Below are positions 17,051 through 25,027 of a DNA stretch of 64,000 bases, piece after piece. This DNA is from Pseudobdellovibrionaceae bacterium (GTDB lineage: Bacteria; Bdellovibrionota; Bdellovibrionia; Bdellovibrionales; Bdellovibrionaceae): contig JADJYV010000013.1 of assembly GCA_016719575.1 (NCBI GenBank), positions 496,001-560,000 on the forward strand, given 5' to 3'. The position numbers and the translations under genes are program-made. The notes under the pieces are model-generated. The model saw only the letters and a program-made list of their open reading frames with translations. It was not told the origin of the DNA and did not search any database. The first letter of the stretch is position 1; the number at the start of each line of letters is the position of its first letter.

Positions 17051-17494
17051 CTAACGATGACCACTGTGATTCCCACTCTTTCCTAGGTGTTTCAGCGGGA
17101 GCTCATAACGAATAAGATTTCCCTTCTTCTTTTTTCGTTGAGCAAGCAATTTAAGCGTGCCACTTTTCATCAAGTCGACCTCTTTGGAAAATTCGCAAAT
17201 ATAAAAATTCGACGAGGGCTGGCATTTCGCTTTTTCGAATTGTTTACGTTTTTCAAAGGTCATCACAAGACTCGAGTCTTTGGTGGTAGGGTTTTTCCAG
17301 TTCATGTCGAGTAAATAAACGTGAAGCTTCTGCTCGTCTATGGGAACAATTTCAGTATGAAAAGCACCTGGCATTCGAATATATCCCCCGTGGGGTCCGG
17401 GCTTGTCTTCACCATGTGCGAATGCGAAATCCAAAGAAAGCACCAGTGTCAGAAAAACTTGCATCAGAGCAAGTAGAGTCTTAATGAATTTCAT
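17051..17494 (-). CDS. Small periplasmic protein with HGG motif
   Basis: 147 residues. A signal peptide precedes AHGEDKPGPHGGYI and a later AFHTEIV, a His/Gly arrangement reminiscent of the metal-binding N-termini found in copper or heavy-metal efflux adaptors. The body is a short beta-rich domain with two Cys (KCQPSSNFYICEF) likely to form a disulfide. The C-terminus is basic with further His. The gene is divergent from the first Crp/Fnr regulator and shares an 80-base upstream region with a perfect palindrome. A metal-related role is only suggested. Confidence 0.55.
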   Translation of the reverse strand: MKFIKTLLALMQVFLTLVLSLDFAFAHGEDKPGPHGGYIRMPGAFHTEIVPIDEQKLHVYLLDMNWKNPTTKDSSLVMTFEKRKQFEKAKCQPSSNFYICEFSKEVDLMKSGTLKLLAQRKKKKGNLIRYELPLKHLGKSGNHSGHR

Positions 17495-17525
17495 AAATCA
17501 AAATCCTCCAAAGTTCCACTTGATG

Positions 17526-17541
17526 CTATACGCCAGTATAG
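17526..17541. promoter_or_regulatory. Palindrome CTATAC-N4-GTATAG, candidate Crp/Fnr-family operator
   Basis: Perfect 6-base arms with a 4-base spacer, the geometry of Crp/Fnr dimer sites, lie between the divergent periplasmic-protein gene and the first Crp/Fnr gene. The sequence differs from the TATGAY-N4-RTCATA sites at 18303 and 21866, so a different or relaxed specificity must be assumed. Autoregulation is possible. Confidence 0.4.
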
Positions 17542-17574
17542 TATAGTCAAAAGGATTTTCTTTACAGGAATTTT

Positions 17575-18279
17575 ATGACATCAAACCAACAACCACAACT
17601 CCAACTCTCGCTGCGAGAGCTCTCTGGCTTTGCTTTGTTTAGGGATTTAGAACTCAATGAAATCGCCGATCTCTGTACTGGCGCAGAAATTCGTGTTCAC
17701 AGGCACCGTGAATTGGTCTTTGAATCTGGACAAAGGGCAAATCGCTTCGGATTTGTTCTAAGCGGCGCCTACAAGCTTTCTCGAATTTCCCCTTCTGGTG
17801 AGGATGCCGTCATTTACTTCTCGTGTCCTGGCGATGTTGTTGCTGCTCTGGTGATGCCGCAACCTAATTCAACCTATCCCGTCTCAGTTCGTTCGATGGG
17901 ACCTTCGCGCATGTTGGTCATATCTCGCGATGTTTATAATGAAAAATGGCTCGCAAGGCCCCCACTCATTATACAAGTCCAGAGCTTACTCTCGACGCGG
18001 ATGGTCCGCTTTCAAAACCACAGGGCAATGCAAAGGGCACCCCTTTCATCAAAAGTCGCTGCTTTGCTCTTACAACTCGCTGCAAATGAGACGACCGAAG
18101 AGGAAATATCAATCCCTATTCCTCTAACTCGAAAGGAAATCGCCGAGACACTCGGCGCTACTGTTGAATCCGTCATCCGAGTGATGAGTGAGTGGGACAA
18201 AAAAGGAATAATTAACACCACCGAACAGAATATAAAAATCCTTCAGCCGGCTCTTCTTGTTGAACAGACCGAGGGATAA
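17575..18279 (+). CDS. Crp/Fnr-family transcription regulator 1
   Basis: 234 residues. A cyclic-nucleotide-binding-type beta barrel lies at about 20-130 (FVLSGAYKLSRISPSGEDAVIYF), followed by a dimer helix and a winged helix (LTRKEIAETLGATVESVIRVMSEWDKKGII). The N-terminal Cys set of Fnr is absent, and the phosphate-binding residues of cAMP-Crp are not clear, so the signal may be haem- or NO-type (Dnr-like) or none. The recognition helix keeps Glu and Arg at the positions Fnr and Crp use (E-S-V-I-R), identical to the core in regulator 2. The gene lies directly before the anaerobic nrd operon and is inferred to act on it. Confidence 0.85.
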   Translation: MTSNQQPQLQLSLRELSGFALFRDLELNEIADLCTGAEIRVHRHRELVFESGQRANRFGFVLSGAYKLSRISPSGEDAVIYFSCPGDVVAALVMPQPNSTYPVSVRSMGPSRMLVISRDVYNEKWLARPPLIIQVQSLLSTRMVRFQNHRAMQRAPLSSKVAALLLQLAANETTEEEISIPIPLTRKEIAETLGATVESVIRVMSEWDKKGIINTTEQNIKILQPALLVEQTEG

Positions 18280-18302
18280 TAATTGTCATTTGTTATTCCA
18301 TT

Positions 18303-18318
18303 TATGACGGCTGTCATA
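18303..18318. promoter_or_regulatory. Crp/Fnr-type palindrome TATGAC-N4-GTCATA before nrdG
   Basis: TATGACGGCTGTCATA has perfect 6-base arms and lies 62 bases upstream of nrdG. It has the same form as the site before the nirK operon (TATGAT-N4-ATCATA). It overlaps a GG-N10-GC pair (18309-18322) that could by chance resemble a sigma-54 promoter. Confidence 0.65.
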
Positions 18319-18379
18319 TTGCTTTAGTCGTTTTATGCGGTCCTTTGCCTACTGGTAGTGGTTTGATCATAGTTGAACC

Positions 18380-18901
18380 ATGATGTTTACAACAAAACAG
18401 ATTGTTTTTAGAGAAGTCCCCGAAGAGATCAGCCTTTCCTTTTTGATCAGTGGATGTCGCAAACGCTGCCCTGGCTGTCACTCGTCTCACTCATGGCCCG
18501 CAAGCTCAGGCCAACTCCTGTCACAGAGCCTCTTAGATAAGGAAATTGAACAATACAAGAATTTTATTACCTGTGTTCTGTTTTTAGGAGGGGATTGGGA
18601 GGCTCAGACTCTCGTTCCTCTTCTAATGCATGTGCAGAACCGGGGTCTGAAAACAGCCCTCTACTCTGGAGAGGACCATGTGCCATCACAAATTTCGGCA
18701 CATTTAAATTATCTAAAGTTGGGGACCTATATACAAAAATTGGGCGGACTCAACAATCCCGAAACCAATCAACGCATTTACAATTTGGACACAGGTAAGT
18801 GTCTGAATAGCTATTTTCAAACAAGGAGGATTTATGATCCGATTGAACCAAGAGCAGATCCAGAAAAAAATGAAATATATCGACCAATATCTTCAGCCTA
18901 A
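18380..18901 (+). CDS. nrdG: Anaerobic ribonucleotide reductase activating protein (radical SAM)
   Basis: 173 residues, normal for NrdG. The radical-SAM motif CRKRCPGC (C26, C30, C33) binds the 4Fe-4S cluster that cleaves S-adenosylmethionine to install the glycyl radical in NrdD. The supporting motif FLGGDWE (LGG-D-type) is present, as is the LNYLKLGTYI strand. The last 68 bases overlap the start of nrdD in another frame, an unusually long overlap, but nrdD has its own AAGGAGG site. The enzyme works only without oxygen. It is probably controlled through the palindrome just upstream. Confidence 0.9.
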   Translation: MMFTTKQIVFREVPEEISLSFLISGCRKRCPGCHSSHSWPASSGQLLSQSLLDKEIEQYKNFITCVLFLGGDWEAQTLVPLLMHVQNRGLKTALYSGEDHVPSQISAHLNYLKLGTYIQKLGGLNNPETNQRIYNLDTGKCLNSYFQTRRIYDPIEPRADPEKNEIYRPISSA

Positions 18902-20663
18902 GAATGCGGCTGATGCCTCTATTTTCGATGCGAATGCAAATGTCTCCTTGAAAAACATTTCTACACTCGAAGCCGAGATACATAAAGATATTAATATTCA
19001 ACTCAATCGAACGATGGTCGCAAAAAAAATTAACACTCTTTTTGGCGAAGACTTAGCAGATGAATATCTCCGTCAAATTGAAGCCCACGAGATATATGTT
19101 CATGACGAAACTTCTCTCAAGCCCTATTGCGCCTCTATTTCTATGTATCCCTTCTTGATTGATGGCATGATCAAACTCGGTGGCGAATCCCGAGCCCCGC
19201 GCCACTTGTCGTCGTTCTGTGGTTCCTTTGTCAACTTGGTGTTCGCCCTCAGCTCTCAGTTTGCAGGAGCCATCGCCACCGTTGAGTTTCTGATGTACTT
19301 TGATCATTTCGCGCGAAAAGACTTTGGAGACGATTACCTTATAAGTCACTCAACTGAAATCAATGCCTACCTTCAGCAAGTGGTCTACTCCATCAACCAG
19401 CCGGCCGCTGCGAGGGGGTATCAAAGTGTTTTTTGGAACATTTCGGTATACGACTCGTATTACTTTGGCAGCCTCTTTAAGGATTTTGTATTCCCCGATG
19501 GAGATATTCCTAGTTGGCACTCTGTTGACCACCTACAGCGGCACTTTCTAAAGTGGTTCAATGCCGAGCGCGAGAAAGCCCTCCTCACTTTTCCTGTCGT
19601 CACCGTCGCTCTCTTGACTTCTGAGGGCGAGGTCAAGTCCAGAGACTATGCCGAACTCACTGCGACTGAACTCAGTCAGACAAATTCATTTTTTGTCTAT
19701 TTATCTGACTCAGCTGACAGTCTCGCCAGCTGTTGCCGTCTTCGTAACGAAATTTCAAATAATGATTTTAGCTATTCTCTAGGCGCCGGCGGCATTTCAA
19801 CTGGAAGTCTAAATGTTATCACCATAAACATAAATCGCCTCCTCCAGCAAGGGTCCTCCCTTTCAGAGCAGGTAAAGAAGATTCAAAAATACCAAGTCGC
19901 CTATCGTAAACTGATGCAAGATTTTCTAGACGCCGGGCTTTTAACAGTTTATTCGGCGGGCTTTATCAGTATGGACAAACAGTATTTAACCATCGGAATC
20001 AATGGCATGGTAGAAGCCGCTGAGTATCTTGGTCTAGAACCCTCCAACAATAGAGACTACAAAAACTTTTTGAGACAAAATCTGAAAACGATTTTTGATC
20101 TCAATAAGGTCGCACAAAAGGAATTCGGTTACCTATTTAATACCGAATTCGTCCCAGCAGAAAATCTTGGTGTTAAAAACTCTCAATGGGACCGAGGCGA
20201 TGGTCTCTTTGCACCTAGAGACTGCTACAATTCATATTTTTACGCCGTCGAAGACAATTCCCTTGAGTACCCTGACAAACTCATTCTCCATGGCAAAGAA
20301 GTTATTCAATATCTGGATGGAGGATCAGCTCTGCATCTCAATCTTGAAGAATACCTAACCCGCCGCCAGTACCTTTACCTTTTGGACCAAGCAGCGCGAG
20401 AAGGCTGTAATTATTTTTGCACCAATGTTAAAGTCACGATTTGCAATCAGTGCCAGCATATAGAAAAACGTACGACCAGCGAATGTCCTCGCTGCCATTC
20501 GCGCAATGTAGATTTCGCAACGCGAGTTATCGGCTACCTCAAAAAAATCTCTAGCTTCAGTAGTGCTCGCCAGAAAGAACATAATGTCAGGCACTATCAT
20601 CGCGAGTCAGCTAAGAACTTAGTTTCCAGTCATGTTCAATTTGAACAAGCTCCTCCGCCGTAA
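18834..20663 (+). CDS. nrdD: Anaerobic ribonucleoside-triphosphate reductase (class III)
   Basis: 609 residues, with an ATG behind AAGGAGGATTT. Class III features are present: the active-site Cys loops (ESRAPRHLSSFCGSFVN, SCCRLRNEI), a C-terminal zinc ribbon with CNQC and CPRC, and the glycyl-radical region RVIGYLKKISSFSSARQKE near residue 575, where the Gly carries the radical. The length is close to the shorter Thermotoga-like branch. It makes deoxynucleotides in anoxia. The 3' end overlaps the convergent haemerythrin gene by 53 bases. Together with NrdG it shows that the host can replicate DNA without oxygen. Confidence 0.93.
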   Translation: MIRLNQEQIQKKMKYIDQYLQPKNAADASIFDANANVSLKNISTLEAEIHKDINIQLNRTMVAKKINTLFGEDLADEYLRQIEAHEIYVHDETSLKPYCASISMYPFLIDGMIKLGGESRAPRHLSSFCGSFVNLVFALSSQFAGAIATVEFLMYFDHFARKDFGDDYLISHSTEINAYLQQVVYSINQPAAARGYQSVFWNISVYDSYYFGSLFKDFVFPDGDIPSWHSVDHLQRHFLKWFNAEREKALLTFPVVTVALLTSEGEVKSRDYAELTATELSQTNSFFVYLSDSADSLASCCRLRNEISNNDFSYSLGAGGISTGSLNVITININRLLQQGSSLSEQVKKIQKYQVAYRKLMQDFLDAGLLTVYSAGFISMDKQYLTIGINGMVEAAEYLGLEPSNNRDYKNFLRQNLKTIFDLNKVAQKEFGYLFNTEFVPAENLGVKNSQWDRGDGLFAPRDCYNSYFYAVEDNSLEYPDKLILHGKEVIQYLDGGSALHLNLEEYLTRRQYLYLLDQAAREGCNYFCTNVKVTICNQCQHIEKRTTSECPRCHSRNVDFATRVIGYLKKISSFSSARQKEHNVRHYHRESAKNLVSSHVQFEQAPPP

Positions 20664-21165
20664 GGAGCTTTTCGCAGAGGCAAAAAAAACACTTTTCTTC
20701 CTTTGCGATATGATGACGCAGAATATTAGAATAGGACGAGAATACGATTCTGAAATGTTGATCACTCATAGACTTCTGGTTTTGTATAAGAAACAGCAGA
20801 AGGTGCCTCATCGATCGATGCTCTTCGAGAGGAATGCTTAAGGGCGAATGGTTTTCTTTAAATATCGACTGTCGGGGATGCCACAGGGGTTCAGAGCCGA
20901 GCAGAGCCTGAACCCGGTTGCCGGGGGAGTTTGACAAATGTTCGTCAAAATAGAGAACACAAAATGGCCCTCCTTCTCGGAGCCGATCTTTTTCAAGCAG
21001 TTTTGAAAATAACAACGTCTCCTCACGTGCATGATGCTCTTCTTCTCCAAACTGCCAAAGCTCCGAAAGAATTTCTTTTTGCTGAACAATGCCGAGGGCC
21101 CCATCGACTAACTTTAAGAGTCGTTCGTGCTCGTTCCTAATTACACCGAAGAGTCCACCTGACAT
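20611..21165 (-). CDS. Haemerythrin HHE-domain protein
   Basis: 184 residues. Haemerythrin-type iron ligands are spread over four helices: NEHERLL, EEEHHAREE, FDEHLSN, LEEHRSMRHLLLF and LRHHIAKEEKCFF. Proteins of this group bind O2 or NO, or repair Fe-S clusters damaged by them. The gene begins 25 bases inside the end of the second Crp/Fnr gene and is probably cotranscribed with it. It ends inside the end of nrdD on the opposite strand. The place between nrdD and nirK suggests a job in oxygen or NO handling; the exact one is unknown. Confidence 0.85.
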   Translation of the reverse strand: MSGGLFGVIRNEHERLLKLVDGALGIVQQKEILSELWQFGEEEHHAREETLLFSKLLEKDRLREGGPFCVLYFDEHLSNSPGNRVQALLGSEPLWHPRQSIFKENHSPLSIPLEEHRSMRHLLLFLIQNQKSMSDQHFRIVFSSYSNILRHHIAKEEKCFFCLCEKLLTAEELVQIEHDWKLSS

Positions 21166-21815
21166 ATCTGCTCCAATCCTGCATTGTTAAGGATTTCAAT
21201 TTTTCTTTCATTTGCGCGAATAAGTCCCTCTTCCTGCCACCGCGAAAGAATTCGAATTACCGACTCTGTCGAGGCTCCTGCAATTTGACCAATAATTTTT
21301 CTAGTTAAATAGCCCGAAGCAATAGCCTTTGGCTTTTTTAGAAGAATAAAAGCAATTCGGTGGGGAACGGTCCAACACTGAATTTCACGACACGACTGTA
21401 TGAATCGCATGCGCTCTGTAAACTGCATTTGAAAGTACTCTCGCAGCTCCAACGATTCAGAGATCGCCTTTGCCAGCGGGACCGACGGCAATTCAAATAT
21501 TTCAGTGGCGACAATTGCCATCACCGAGACTGGATACGTTGCTGCTTGATTGTCTCTGACAATCAACGCAGCACCAACGGGCTGCCCCGCCTCGACAAAG
21601 TCATAGGCTGCCTGCCCCGCCTCAATAAGTAGCATGCCAGAAAGAACCAATGACGCAGACAGAACTGGGGCCCCTCTTTCGTATAGCAGCTGTCCCCGTT
21701 TTAACGAGCGACGCGTGCCAATGCGCATAAGACAGCGCCAAAGATCCGAAGACATTCCCGTGGGAGGACACATCCATGAATTTCCTTTTGTTAGCTCGAA
21801 GTTGTCTTTTCCCAT
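21141..21815 (-). CDS. Crp/Fnr-family transcription regulator 2
   Basis: 224 residues. The barrel domain is divergent (VLSGMLLIEAGQAAYDFVEAGQPVG at about 55-80), followed by a dimer helix and a winged helix ending LTRKIIGQIAGASTESVIRILSRWQEEGLIRANE. The recognition core ESVIR equals that of regulator 1. An Fnr-like Cys cluster is absent. The gene is divergent from the DUF2249-nirK operon, and a perfect 16-bp palindrome lies between them, 51 bases upstream of this start. This arrangement suggests a Dnr/Nnr-like activator of denitrification genes; the sensed signal is inferred to be NO but not shown. Confidence 0.85.
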   Translation of the reverse strand: MGKDNFELTKGNSWMCPPTGMSSDLWRCLMRIGTRRSLKRGQLLYERGAPVLSASLVLSGMLLIEAGQAAYDFVEAGQPVGAALIVRDNQAATYPVSVMAIVATEIFELPSVPLAKAISESLELREYFQMQFTERMRFIQSCREIQCWTVPHRIAFILLKKPKAIASGYLTRKIIGQIAGASTESVIRILSRWQEEGLIRANERKIEILNNAGLEQICQVDSSV

Positions 21816-21865
21816 TTAGGCACCTTCCCTACGTCTTGATTCTACGCAGGAAAAACTGATTGCCA

Positions 21866-21881
21866 TATGATATATATCATA
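21866..21881. promoter_or_regulatory. Perfect palindrome TATGAT-N4-ATCATA, Crp/Fnr-type operator
   Basis: TATGATATATATCATA is a 16-bp perfect palindrome in the divergent region between regulator 2 and the DUF2249-nirK operon. The TGAT-N4-ATCA core is that of Fnr/Dnr boxes with the outer base changed (A instead of T). Its centre is 75 bases before the DUF2249 start. Confidence 0.75.
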
Positions 21882-21948
21882 ACCCACCTCTCTTGAATTG
21901 GCCGACACTTCTATTGAAAGCGATCACTTCTATCACTAAGGAGACAGG

Positions 21949-22245
21949 ATGAAGCAAAGCGTGGTTCACATTCCTTCATTTCAGGGCGAGTACAAAACCG
22001 GGTTAATCTTCTCGATGATCGAAGGACTCAGACCCGGAGAGTCTTTCAAACTCGTTTGTGATCACGAGCCCGATGAACTATCGATCCTGCTAAAAGAAGC
22101 CCAGGTCCCGCAACTTCAATGGGAGCAAAAAAAAGTTGGCGCTCAGTGGGAGCTTCTTATTCAAAAGACTTTTAATTTAGACAATCAAAGCGTTGGATGC
22201 TGCGGCATGTGCGCAAAAACCATTAATGGACAGGAGAAAGAATGA
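21949..22245 (+). CDS. DUF2249 protein, first gene of the nitrite reductase operon
   Basis: 98 residues. The pattern MIEGLRPGESFKLVCDHEPDEL, followed by VGAQWELLIQK, identifies the DUF2249 fold (SirA/TusA-like, 'GE.......HDP..L'). Two Cys pairs (CCGMC) near the C-terminus are an added feature that could bind metal. DUF2249 proteins are common beside nitrite and NO reductase genes, but their reaction is unknown. It overlaps nirK by 4 bases. Confidence 0.8.
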   Translation: MKQSVVHIPSFQGEYKTGLIFSMIEGLRPGESFKLVCDHEPDELSILLKEAQVPQLQWEQKKVGAQWELLIQKTFNLDNQSVGCCGMCAKTINGQEKE

Positions 22246-23657
22246 AATCCGTTTCGAAATTAGCCATTTTACTACCCATTTTATTTTTATGTGGGACGAG
22301 CTGGGCGCAGGTCAAGGGAGAAGAGGTCGCTGTTTTGACCCCTCCTCCTTCTGTTCCCCCTGCGATCACGCGAAAACATGCAACCAAACTGATTGTCAAC
22401 CTTGAGGTCATCGAAAAAAAGATGAAAATTGCCGAAGGTGTTGACTATACATTTTGGACATATGGAGGAACGGTCCCGGGGAGTTTTATTCGAGTACGCG
22501 AAGGCGACCTGGTCGAGTTCCATCTCCGCAACCACCCAACGTCAAAGATGCCACACAACATCGATCTTCATGCGGTGACTGGCCCCGGTGGCGGCGCAAG
22601 TGCCTCGTTCACGCTGCCAGGACACGAAAGTGTTTTCTCGTTTAAAGCAATAAATCCAGGTCTCTATGTATATCATTGCGCAACCGCCCCGGTCGGAATG
22701 CATATTGCGAATGGTATGTACGGACTTATTCTCGTAGAGCCAGAGAAAGGAATGCCAAAGGTCGATCGAGAGTACTATGTCGTACAGGGCGATTTTTACA
22801 CTAAAGGAAAGTTTGGCAAACAAGGCTACCAGCCCTTTGATATGGAGAAAGCTATTGATGAAAACCCTTCTTATGTTGTTTTCAATGGTTCTACCCTTTC
22901 AATGACAGGCGACAATGCCCTAAAAGCAAATGTTGGCGAAACTGTTCGTCTCTATGTCGGCAATGGCGGCCCCAATTTGGTGTCTTCGTTCCATGTCATC
23001 GGTGAGATCTTCGACAAAGTCTTCAAAGAGGGTGCCTCTGAATTCAACACCAATATCCAGACAACATTGGTACCGGCAGGTGGATCAGCGATCGTTGAAT
23101 TTAAACTCGAAGTCCCTGGCAATCTCGTTATCGTTGACCATTCTATTTTTAGAACTTTCAACAAGGGCGCTCTCGGACTGATCAAGGTCGAAGGCTCTGG
23201 TGACAAAACTGTCTTCTCTGGCAAGACTGCAGACAACGTCTATATGCCAGAGGGCGGAGCTATTCAAAAGGTTGTAGATAAGGAACAAGTCGCCACCGCT
23301 TCAACCTTAGAAGATCAGCTTAAATTTGGAAAAACTATTTATGCACAAAACTGTGCTGCCTGCCATCAGCCAGATGGAAAAGGCATTGTAGGAGCCTTCC
23401 CCCCTCTTGCTAGTTCTGATTTTTTCAATGCAGATTGGAAACGATCCATTGATGTTGTTAAAAATGGCCTTTCCGGGGCCGTCACAGTCAATGGTCAGCT
23501 CTATAACGGGGTGATGCCCGCGCTGGGCCTCTCTGATGAAGATATTTCCAACGTCCTGACATATATCTCTCATTCCTGGGGCAATAAAAAACGAATTTTC
23601 AAAAAACCAGAAGTCTCATCCGTTTCCACTCGCAAGGATAAAGGCGGAGGTCACTAA
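22242..23657 (+). CDS. nirK: Copper nitrite reductase with fused C-terminal cytochrome c (three-domain NirK)
   Basis: 471 residues: signal peptide 1-22, two cupredoxin domains (about 45-170 and 175-320) and a class I cytochrome c domain (355-445). Copper ligands are visible. Type 1: H105, C146, H154 and M159. Type 2: H110, H145 and H300. The likely catalytic Asp is D108 and the catalytic His H251. The haem motif CAACH is at 371-375, with a probable axial Met at 425. It reduces nitrite to NO in the periplasm, and the tethered cytochrome should feed electrons directly, as in the Ralstonia-type three-domain enzymes. Downstream nirV, a SCO protein and nnrS follow with 2-12-base gaps or a 4-base overlap. 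No NO reductase is present in the window. Confidence 0.95.
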   Translation: MKSVSKLAILLPILFLCGTSWAQVKGEEVAVLTPPPSVPPAITRKHATKLIVNLEVIEKKMKIAEGVDYTFWTYGGTVPGSFIRVREGDLVEFHLRNHPTSKMPHNIDLHAVTGPGGGASASFTLPGHESVFSFKAINPGLYVYHCATAPVGMHIANGMYGLILVEPEKGMPKVDREYYVVQGDFYTKGKFGKQGYQPFDMEKAIDENPSYVVFNGSTLSMTGDNALKANVGETVRLYVGNGGPNLVSSFHVIGEIFDKVFKEGASEFNTNIQTTLVPAGGSAIVEFKLEVPGNLVIVDHSIFRTFNKGALGLIKVEGSGDKTVFSGKTADNVYMPEGGAIQKVVDKEQVATASTLEDQLKFGKTIYAQNCAACHQPDGKGIVGAFPPLASSDFFNADWKRSIDVVKNGLSGAVTVNGQLYNGVMPALGLSDEDISNVLTYISHSWGNKKRIFKKPEVSSVSTRKDKGGGH

Positions 23658-23659
23658 TC

Positions 23660-24430
23660 ATGAAGCATCTCTTTGGCCTGCTAAGTTTATTAATAAACTG
23701 CGCACCTGGGCAGGCCTCAGAGATGACTCTAGTCCCTTCTGGAAAGGTCGAAGCGATTTGGCTATCGCCGATGTCAAAAAAAACCCCAACAAAACCTACA
23801 AAAATAGAAGTAAAAGTCGAAGCCTTTAAAGCCCAAACAAAACCTGTGACCGTCGCTGAATTTAAAAAATTTCTTGAACAGTATCCACAGTGGTCAAAAG
23901 AAAAAATATCTTCTATTTATGCAGACTCTTCTTACTTAACAGATTTCTCAAAGAGAGAGAACTCAGACGATCAAAGACCAGTAACCTATGTAACCTGGTT
24001 TGTGGCTCGAGCTTATTGTGAATCGATGGCCCTTAGACTCCCCACAGTCAATGAATGGGAGTATATGGCAGCGGCTTCCGAAACAAAAAAAGATGCCAAC
24101 CGCAATCCTCAATTTTTAAAAAGAATTTTAGAATGGTATGGCGAGCCTCAAGAAGGAAGACTTAAATCTGTGGGCAGTATCTATAAAAATATGTATGGAA
24201 TTTGGGATCTGCATGGCCTGATCTGGGAATGGGTCGAAGACTTTAATTCCACTTTTGTTACCGGCGAAAGCCGCGAGGATAGCTCATTCAATAAAGATAT
24301 GTTTTGCGGTGCGGGCGCTCTGTCTTCTGCTGACAAAGAAAACTATGCGGCCTTTATGCGTTTTGCTTTTCGCTCGAGCCTTAAGGGGCGAAGCTCCGTA
24401 TGGAATCTCGGCTTTCGATGTGTTAAATAA
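23660..24430 (+). CDS. nirV: NirV-like formylglycine-generating-enzyme-fold protein
   Basis: 256 residues with an N-terminal signal peptide. The FGE/sulfatase-modifying fold is seen in PVTYVTWFVARAYCESMALRLPTVNEWEYMA, read in parts as 'V.W..A..YC......RLPT..EWE', and in the closing GFRCVK. This family accompanies nirK in many denitrifiers under the name NirV, where its role is unsettled. The two catalytic Cys of true FGE are not evident, so enzymatic formylglycine formation is unlikely. It follows nirK after two bases. Confidence 0.85.
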   Translation: MKHLFGLLSLLINCAPGQASEMTLVPSGKVEAIWLSPMSKKTPTKPTKIEVKVEAFKAQTKPVTVAEFKKFLEQYPQWSKEKISSIYADSSYLTDFSKRENSDDQRPVTYVTWFVARAYCESMALRLPTVNEWEYMAAASETKKDANRNPQFLKRILEWYGEPQEGRLKSVGSIYKNMYGIWDLHGLIWEWVEDFNSTFVTGESREDSSFNKDMFCGAGALSSADKENYAAFMRFAFRSSLKGRSSVWNLGFRCVK

Positions 24431-24442
24431 GGAATAATTTAT

Positions 24443-25027
24443 ATGAAAAAACCATTTCTCTCTGCCGTCACAATCCTATTAATGTTATTTTGGCTTAATC
24501 CGATCTTCTCCCGAGCTAGCGAAAGCAAGCCCTCTCTTTATGATTTAAAAACAAATTGGCGAAATACCAAAAATGAAAAGGTGTCAATTGACATTGCAAG
24601 AGGCTCACTCACTTTAATCGCTATGGTCTATACCAGCTGCGCCCATGCGTGTCCGATGACAATTTCAAAGGTTCAGGATATTCAAAAGGACCTCCTTGCG
24701 GCGGGATTTAAAAACATCAAAGTGGTTCTGGCTTCTTTTGATGCAAAAAACGATCGCCCTGAGCGACTAAAAAAGTACCAAGAAGCTCGAAAACTCGCCC
24801 AAGACCAGTGGATATTTTTATCACCAGAATCGGAATCCGACGCCAGACAGTTGGCTGTCACCCTCGGCATCAGTTACAAAGACCTCGGAAATGGTGATTT
24901 CTCACACAGTAATATTATCGCCCTATTGGATAAAAATGGGATTCAATTGGCTTCGATCGACAACTTAAACAGCTCCGCTGATGTCTTTGTCTCCGCAATG
25001 AAATCTAAAGAGGAAAATAGCAAATGA
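24443..25027 (+). CDS. SCO1/SenC-family copper chaperone or thiol protein
   Basis: 194 residues with an N-terminal membrane or signal helix. The SCO copper site is present: CAHAC (CxxxC) in MVYTSCAHACPMT and the later His in GDFSHSN. SCO proteins deliver copper to, or reduce thiols of, copper enzymes such as cytochrome oxidase. Here, behind nirK and nirV, the client is probably the NirK copper sites. It overlaps nnrS by 4 bases. Confidence 0.88.
   Translation: MKKPFLSAVTILLMLFWLNPIFSRASESKPSLYDLKTNWRNTKNEKVSIDIARGSLTLIAMVYTSCAHACPMTISKVQDIQKDLLAAGFKNIKVVLASFDAKNDRPERLKKYQEARKLAQDQWIFLSPESESDARQLAVTLGISYKDLGNGDFSHSNIIALLDKNGIQLASIDNLNSSADVFVSAMKSKEENSK

Noticed and set aside
18308..18323. GG-N10-GC element (CGGCTGTCATATTGCT) before nrdG as a sigma-54 promoter
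   Set aside because: The -24 part fits poorly and the element coincides with the Crp/Fnr palindrome, which explains the sequence better.
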